Below, one piece after another: positions 36,574 to 45,500 of a DNA stretch of 64,000 nucleotides. Both the position numbers and the translations under genes were made by a program. How positions within the stretch are numbered: position 1 is the stretch's first letter; every line of letters begins with the position of its first letter. The DNA is from Mesocentrotus franciscanus. Lineage: Eukaryota; Echinodermata; Echinoidea; Camarodonta; Strongylocentrotidae. The notes beneath the pieces are model-generated. The model saw only the letters and a list, made by a program, of their open reading frames with translations. It was not told the origin of the DNA and did no database searches. The stretch covers positions 35,367,256 to 35,431,255 of the forward strand of contig CP137674.1 of the NCBI GenBank assembly GCA_037976565.1. Reading direction: 5' to 3'.

Positions 36574-39500
36574 GTGATGCTGATGGATGCTGATTTTCAA
36601 TGATAATAATGGTTTTGATGATGATGATGTTGAATTTACCTTTCAGGATAGATTCAGCTCTCCCTCTGTAACATGTCTCCTTTCTCCTTGTTTTATAGAT
36701 GAGGAAGGCTTGACTGTGTCTTTAGATCGTTTTGATCCTGGTCGTGATGTTCCTGGTCGTAAGACTCGTCTCCCTACTGCCAGGTTACCAGCAGATTTCA
36801 TTGTTCCTCTTACAACCTTCCTAGGAGATGCAGACATCTCAGCAACACACACCTCAGATGATTTCATCGCTGCATTCAAGGTATGGGGTCATGCTGGCCA
36901 TGTACAGGCTACTTTAACCCATGGGCTACTGAATTCTTTAACCCATGGGCTACTGAATTCTTTAACCCACCAGCTACTGAATTCTTTAACCCCCTGGCTA
37001 CTGAATTCTTTAACCCCCTGGCTACTGAATTCTTTAACCCCCTGGCTACTGAATTCTTTAACCCCCTGGCTACTGAATTCTTTAACCCATCGGCTACTGA
37101 ATTCTTTAACCCACCGGCTACTGAATTCTTGATCCCACCGGCTACTGAATTCTTTAACCCACCCCGGCTACTGAATTCTTTACTTCTCATGGGCTTGATA
37201 CAGGGACTATCCTGTTCTTGTAGTCAATTGGTTAATGTACCCTGGAGTTAATCCAAACAGGACTACTTCCTAGTATACAGACATGACAAACACTCCAATG
37301 GGACTACATGTAAATATTGAAACTCCAGGCCCTTCAAATGAATATTCAAGAGATCAAACTTCCATTATTTGTATTGTTGGAATATATGAAGGTTGAAGCT
37401 CATACAGTGAACAAAATTAACATACTGATTCATAATAATAATGAGAATAATTGGCTTTATATAGTGCCATTTCCAAAGGACACAAGGTGTTGTCAGTTGT
37501 CACTTAGTCATTGAACAAAGTGAGAAATATTTAAAGAGTTATTTTTTTGGGGGAGGGAGAAGAAGTCTATGGAATTACTATTTCTGAGAAATGCGTTTAT
37601 TTTTCCATGGACATAGGGCAATATGTAGCCTTTTCTGAGCCTATCCATCTTTTTCCCCACAGATTCTTGAAAGCAGCCTCAGCACACATGGATCGGTTGA
37701 CCCTGCCAGATGTTTGACCCTTCGTGTCCTGTGTCGCTGCCATAGCAATGCAGATGACATCACCCTGAGTCTTCATTTTGGAGCTGTGACAGTGGCAACT
37801 GTTTTCACTGGATTTCATGTGAAACCCATTCCTATCATCCCAACTGCTTTAGCCAGAAATTTGATGGGTCCATTGTCTTTGAGTGACATTCAAGGCTCCT
37901 ATAAGACAGGGTAAAGCATTCTTATTCTTTTATGATTATTATTAAGTATTTGGCGCAGGCGTCACCTGTGCCTGGGAGGTGAAAAGCCAACTGAATCACT
38001 GAAACCGCCGGGTCTCTCCTCCTTGTATTAAATGGGGGTGTGCAGATGGACCACTACACTGGGGTCTTCTCCTATTCTTATACAAATAATAAATTATAGT
38101 GCAGTGCAAAGATGGTGACTCCTCTACACGGGGCCTCCAGTGTTTTCCACTGTAGCATAGACTGCGGCTACATTGTATGTAACAGGGTAGGGGCACGTTA
38201 ACACACGATGCAGGCTTTCAGCCAGCTGCCTGGATTGGATTCGAACCCACAATCTTTCGTTCGACAGGCAGAAGCTTTACATGTACCTACCGAGCCAATG
38301 AAACAACCAATCTACCTGTTTGAAATTTCCATTTATGTATGGTGATCTCAGATTTAAATATATTCATGACTTTCTTATTATTCGGTTTGCTCAAATAAAA
38401 TCTAGAGCAAGCTGTTCTCAAGTTTTATATACCTCTAATCTTTTAGCAACGTCGTGAAATAAGTTTTATATTTTTATTTGGTTTAGAATTTGTCAAGTGA
38501 TACAAACTGTTGAATTGAGAAACCAATACAAATTATATACCTAAGTAGTTTATATCAGTGGCCTGGGGATAGTATTCTGAGAATCTGTTTTGCCAGGGAA
38601 AGTATGTTAATTGTCATAACATATCTAAATCAAAACTATGTCCACGCAAATTTAGCTGAATACGCTTACAATGAAGAGAAATGAATGTGCAAGCACCAAT
38701 GATCAGTACTTTTCACGAAATAAAATATTAGCTTTCTGAATGCCGCCCCAGTTCGCCAAGATAAAATAGGTGTTTAAAGGTGACATTTTTTCTTTCTTTT
38801 TCTCTGTCAGATTCCTGAGCATGGATGAGACGAGGAAACTACTGCTTCTTCTTGAAAGTGATCCAAAGACTAGTACAATACCTCTTATTGGCATGTGAGT
38901 CAAAGTTGTTACATGAATGTGTGTGTGGTTGACAGTGTTGACAGAAGTGCACTAATTATTTATGGTCATATTATCCAACTTTAGATTTGTAATTAAACAA
39001 TGGAGAAATAAATAATGTAGAGATGTTATAAACATTCAGTGATTAATTTAGACATCAGACAAACCTAAATGTGTTGTAAAACTATAGGCAAAGAAAGGTT
39101 TAAGCTTTCCTATGCATATTCTAGCGACGTTCATCCTCCGACCTTATTTCACCATGTTAATATCTTGGCTTTTTTATATAACTTTTGATCAAACAAGTCA
39201 TATTACATAATGTAAGCTACTGAAATCATGTCTTTTGGTATGCTGTAACAGGCCTTAAATTTCAATATTTTTAGGGCAAGGCCACTTTTCTGTAGGGCAC
39301 ATTCCTATATTACAGCACAAATAGGAAGAATTGGAAAGGGCACAAAAAATCTCCAAGGCCAATGAGAGGGGCATTGAGGCCAATCAAAAGGGCATCCACG
39401 GCCATGGCCTTGGTGGCCTTGGATTAATTTAAGCCCTGCTGTAAGTTGATTTATCATAGGAAGGTGTCAATTGTTGTTGAATATCTATTTCTTGAAATAG

Positions 39501-42500
39501 GGCCTCATTTGATGTTATATCGTTATATTGTTGTTGTTTCTAAGAATATTTTGATCTCTTTCAGATGGATGAGTGGTATAACTCACATGTCTAATCCAGT
39601 TGTCTGGTCGGCTTGTTTGCGTTTTCTCCATAGTAGTGGCATACAAGAGAGGTAAGGGGAACCTTTGACATGAGGAAACCAGTCTTGAAGTTTAAAAGAT
39701 TAAATTGCTTTATGAAATGTTCATGATATAAGAATGCTTTAAATAGCTAGTCAAATGCTGCAGAATCTGTGAAAAGTTGAGCATCCCTTGTGAATGATGT
39801 GTGCTTTACAAATCTTCAACGTCTCTAAAGAGATTCCCCATAAAATCCATTGAGCATAAGCTAAAGATTTCCCAAGTCAAGCTTAATTTTTTGTCATGTT
39901 TAGAAAGAAAATTTGTATTTATTAGTTCAGCTGTTTTTGTAAAATAAGCAGTATCAAATTTGAAGACATGAGAGTAAATTGTTCAACTGAAAATACAAAA
40001 AGAAAGTTAACAAGTATTGTGCTACAAGATCATGAATGTGCAGGCCATAAAGTTGGAAACATGAGTCTATATTTTTCTTGTAATGGTAGTATTTTAGAAT
40101 TGCTTATATCGAAAACTTCTTGCAAACATACTTTGTAATGACCCTACATCTTTAATTGATTTGATATTTTTCTTTTGGTGCCAGGGTGTGTTCTCCAAAT
40201 GGTGGATTTCTTGTTGTATTGTTTACGTACATCTCGTCAGCCTCTCTTCTATGAGTGCATGGTGGAGTCTGAACAGGAACCCAGGTTCATGCTGGTTGGC
40301 TGTCGGGAAAATCTCCATGTATTCAAGGTAAGGACTTTCACCATCTTTCAAGATGGAAAGGGGGGGGGGGTTGTATTCTGCCCCTGTTCCTCCCTCCTGG
40401 ATGCAAATTGTCTGACTCTGATGTCATTAAGGTCACCAATTTATGATGGTGCAATGTTTTTTGTCAAAAATTCATAAGTTTGGTTTCACCATGAGGGTAG
40501 TCTTGAGAGGGACTGTTGAGTTTGAAAAGGGATATTAGCACACTTATGTCATGGTAGTCATCCTACATGTACACTTCTTGTATACATGTAGGATATCTAC
40601 CCCTTTGATAATTACCCTGACATCTGAAAATCTACACTGAAAAGGTATGGGTGGTTAGTCATCATGTAGGGAGTATTTTGGCATGGGTATGTAGCTGCCA
40701 TGGTGTGAAGTTGGTCTGTATTATTGTTGTAAATGGGTATTTGACCTTTTTTTTTTTTTTTTTTTTTATGTAGTTGTCCTACAGATGTTATTGTTCTAAA
40801 AGAGTATAGTCATCTGCATCTAATGTCACCTCATGTAATGTTGATTTTCTATGAATCCCTTGACAGCGTGTGAGTGCCAAGGGAAAGCCCCCAGTAGAGA
40901 TGGAGCTTACATCTGCTCGTAGCGGACCCAGCAAGTCTCTCTTCATGCAGAGTCTGGCTCAGCTAACATCATCTCAGAAGCACCAGAGGTCAAGCAGTAG
41001 GAGAAGGAGTAGTGTTACTGATAACATGGCAACCGAAGAGTCTCATTTGGTGCCCAGGCCAAGCCCTAAGCCTATGTTGGATAAGGTATACAGTCAGTGA
41101 TCTGTTTTCGTCCCTTCTCTTTGGTAGCATACTCCTTTTCCTCCTCTTCTATTCTTTTATTCTTTTGCCTTGTGATTGGGGGGGGGGGAGCCTTTGCTCC
41201 CTCCATAATTACACGAATGACCATGACTGAAAGTGGCTGAAACTAAAAATATATGAAGCTAATTGCCCTGCTTAAATTTTTATCAACCATTAACAATTAT
41301 ATAATTGGGATGTGAGTTTGATTGATGTCTTCTCATGTTATCATTTGATCCTATACCATTTGAAAGCAGTACAATCTCATGACACCTGTAACTTAATTAA
41401 GTTTGGTTAATTCATTAGACAAGGAACTTGATGACATCTTTTGGTAGAGGTGTTGTGGTCTAGTGGATAAGTCGCCAGACTGCAGATCGCAAGGTACTGT
41501 GTTTAAATCCCAGCACGGCACTAACGTCCTTTGGCAAGATGTTAATCTACATTTTCCACTCTCCACCCATGTGTTAAATGGGTACCCGATAGGATGTGAA
41601 AGTTAATGTAGTTTGCTCAGCATTGTGAGCATCTGTAAAATGATGCCTGGCTGGAATGCTCCCCAGGGAGTGGAGAATGTGCATACATTGTGTGCGGGCA
41701 AGCCTGAATCCGATGACCGGGGTAATGATATATCTATAAAGCGCTTAGAGACATTATGTATTAAGCGCTATATAAAAGCGGAATATTATTATTATCATTA
41801 TCTTTTATGCACTGGCTGTGATTTACTTATTTTTCTTCTTATTTTTGTTACATTTTCTTTTCTATACTTCCAGAGCCCTTCAGTGATGCCATCAGTTCCT
41901 GAGCTATCTTTCATATCAGACAGCTTCTGTGAACCAATGAACTGTAGAAGAACTGACCAAGTCACTGCTAACATCCATCCTCAACACCAATCTGGCCATG
42001 TCATCCATAGACAGCGTCTCAGTAGTCAGAGTGAGGTCACAGGCATGAACAAAAAGATGTCTGTGAATCGTGGAAGACTTCATGGTACTTCAAAGACACC
42101 ACCGCAAGATCAACACTCTACAGAAATGAAAAGAAGTGATCAGATCAGTAGGCAGAATCGACCTGGTCCACTCCGAACTCTTAATGGCCAGGAATTGGAA
42201 ACTGCAAGGAAGAAAGGGAGTCATAGTGGTGAAACACATGATACAGTTAAAAGAACCAGTCAGCCAAAGGATAAAGCTGGTAAGATGATGACTACTCAGT
42301 CTTCAGGCTATGGCCTTCATCAAAGACATACCAATAGACCTGGCCAGGGGAGACATTCTGCGCCTCACATTAGTCAACACAGATCAGCAGCAAGCAGTAC
42401 CGGGAACAGATCAGGCAGTAGATTGCATCAGCAGCAAATGCCACAGCCAATGCAGCAGGCAAAATCTTCCTCTCGGAAAGCTGAAAGTGATTTTCAGCCA

Positions 42501-45500
42501 TCTCACAATCAGCCACGTCAACAGCAAAGTGAGGTTCACTCAGAGGGTATTGACAATGTCCTTCCACCCCACCAGCCAGGCACTCCTACAGGTCACTACC
42601 ACTCGCCCATCAACAGCCATCTGGGAAACACAGACGTACATGGCCATTCTAACATACCCTCCCATAGCTCTAGCACTGTACAACATAGCATCTCACATGA
42701 AGGACAATTCTATGCAGACACCTCTAATCATCATCAAGATGATGCAACAACTGGTGGTCCTTCTGATCCTTTCCCAAAGACTTTTGCCAGCCATAGACAC
42801 TCGAACCATATGACCACAGTGCCTGAAGGATCTCCATTGCATTACCAGACTCAGACATCGGAAGGTGTGACTGTTCAAAATGCACAGAACAATGTGGTCG
42901 GAGACTTGGTGCTGCTACAACGGGAGACCAGTCAAAAGAACTGTCTGGTGTGGACACCAAGACACGGGAACAACTCCAAAGACAAGAAGAGATGATTCAA
43001 CAGCTTCAGGAACAGGTAAATGCATTTTACTGATATTGATTTTAGGATTGACATTAATGGGATACCAGGGCACACTGTTGCTTTCAGTTACTGATAATCA
43101 CTTGCAAGAATGACTTGTAAATTGTATAAATTGGAATTATTTTCTTTTGAATCTGTTTCTTGCAGATCAAGTTACTACTTCAAGCACACATACCCCAGCC
43201 CCCTACATCTACACCCCTAGGTTTGATCACACCACCTGCTACTCCTCAAGGAGCTCAAAACCTGATCAATGAACCCAAGGAATCACCTGACATTCACAAG
43301 GTTCATCGTTCACCTGACACAGGTTCATTCCACTCTAATCCTGACACCATGCAGTCTCCTCCTGCAGTTGTATCCTCATATAAAGAATATCATGCAAAGC
43401 CTGCATCTACCGGTGTAGCTGCTTTGGGAGTGCATCAGCAAGCAACTATTGCAACATCCACCAGGCAATCCTTGCAAAGCCCTGTGATGTGTAGTATGGC
43501 TGTAAACACTGGTCAGAGCTTGTTCTGGTCCACACCTTTGAATGGCATGGTCTCTGATGTGCCTGGTTCACCTCCAATGCAATCTGAACCCAAGATTGCC
43601 AGACGTACATCCACGACTTCACTTGGACCTGCAGCCATGCTTGCTCCAGACTCTTCCTCTACTCCTGTAGGAACTCAACATTCTTCTGATGTCCTGCACC
43701 AGACAAGAAAAGTGGTGGAGACTTTAGATAGTGTCAACATCGGCAGTTGTCCAGAATCTTCAAGGAAGTCATCACATTCTTCTCAATCAAGGTTAGTATC
43801 ACCAGAGACAAACTCATTTATTGCAAGCAGTGGAAAATGTTTTGTGCATAGAAATTGATATTGGAATACAAATTTCAAAATCAATTTGTATGCCCAAATT
43901 AATGATAGCTGTATTATTTATTAAAGGTAATGCAAAGTTTTGGGAAATTTTGAAATTGGATGGATAGTAATTCTTTAAATTTTGATATATTTGGATGCCC
44001 CTTTGGATGTATTATAAGCACTAAAAAAATTAGCACCTAAAACACTTCTGCTTTCGAGCAAATTGAATAATCAAAATTTACCGGTGCTCCCGGTAAATTT
44101 CAAATATTTCAAAATGCGCCTAAGGCCATTCCATGGTAGTTGCGACCATGAAAATCTTAGAATATACAGTTCTGATATATAATTTCCAAACGGGAATAGC
44201 AAATTGGTCGATTGTAGTCAAGAAAACATTGTTTTAAAGCTAAAGTAATATCAGTCTTGAGAGGGCTCTATACAACATAAAGAGTTTATTATTTACAATT
44301 TCATCACTTTAGACTCGATTTCAACCACGACAACGTGAATATTGTAAAATGGCATATGCTTCCAATATGTTCATTTGAACCAAATTTATGACCCCATACC
44401 AAAACTTTGTAATACCTTTAACAGCCTTCACTCCTGTGTGAGAACAATATATATAATTACATTTATGTACTCTCATCAATTTCATATCTTATTGATATAC
44501 TGTTTTATAATTATTAGTTAAGAATGAGCATGTTGGTTCTTTTACATAGTAGCATTCTATATTATGCATTCTGTGGTACAACTAAAGATCCTCCTACCCT
44601 GTAGGATTTCGTCATGTTGATTAAGCCACTGACTACCAAGTTTTCTCATTCCCATCGGCTTGCTGCTAAATACTTAGACCACCTGGTTCTTTTAGGGAAT
44701 ATGTTTAAAGATTTCTGTTTAGATTTTGTATTTGAACTTAATGTATTTTCTTCTATTGAATTACAGTGAACAACACACTCCAAGCCAGAGCCCAGAGAGG
44801 AGTCCAGATGATTCAACCCATACCTTTGGAGCGAACCTTAGTAGCCCCACCCTAGGGGAGAGTGCCAGTACCTATGCCCCACCCCACCCACAAGCATCAG
44901 ATGTAGAGAGCAGTGATTCTGATGAGGAAGGAGAGGAAGATGAGAATGAAAGAAGAGATGCAGAGGAAGAGAAGAGAGCCAACATGGCTCGTCCAAGTTT
45001 ACTGTATCGTGATGAGAAGAAATTCTATGATAACCTGTTGGTGAGTGAGACAGATCACTTATTTATGTTGAGCTCTGTTGATTCAGGTGAAAGATTTTAC
45101 CAAGTATACCCAAGCAGGTTTGATTGAAAATAGATAGCCTATAAGAATATATCTTTAACAATCAAGTGCCACAGTTGTTTCCCATTGCAACACGATGTAA
45201 TATATGGTCTGTGTGAAGCCAAAAGGGTGTTAATTCTGTGTTAAATTATATTAGTTCATGCCCTCATGACTCCAAACAGATGATATGTGGTGCTTTTTAA
45301 AAATTCCTAATTTTTCCTTATAATAATAAAAAAAAAGTTCTCCATAATACCATGAGCATCACTTTACTTTTGCCCTTATATACTATATGCCCATTATATG
45401 CTATGATTTTCTTGCATTCAGACAGACATTTGCTTTGTAGTAGGTTTAACGTTGTATTTTGTGTAAGTGGCAGTATTTTAAAGGTACGAAGTCCCATTTG

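Larger units (their letters stand above)
29200..37878 (+). repeat. Duplicated 8.68-kb block, copy 2
   Basis: Starts with the TTGACATTCC that follows the FBXL12-like CDS at 20049 and is collinear with copy 1 to its end at 28699, then continues without a break into the rest of STIL exon 5. Differences are mainly homopolymer and microsatellite lengths, plus a few substitutions. Its STIL exons are intact, so it is the better representative. Confidence 0.9.

Noticed and set aside
36643..37190. Minus-strand frames with KNSVAGGL repeats
   Set aside because: Reverse reading of the 24-bp minisatellite and of STIL exon 4.
42310..42813. 167-codon plus-strand frame within STIL exon 10
   Set aside because: Out-of-frame shadow with no recognisable domain; the overlapping frame matches STIL.
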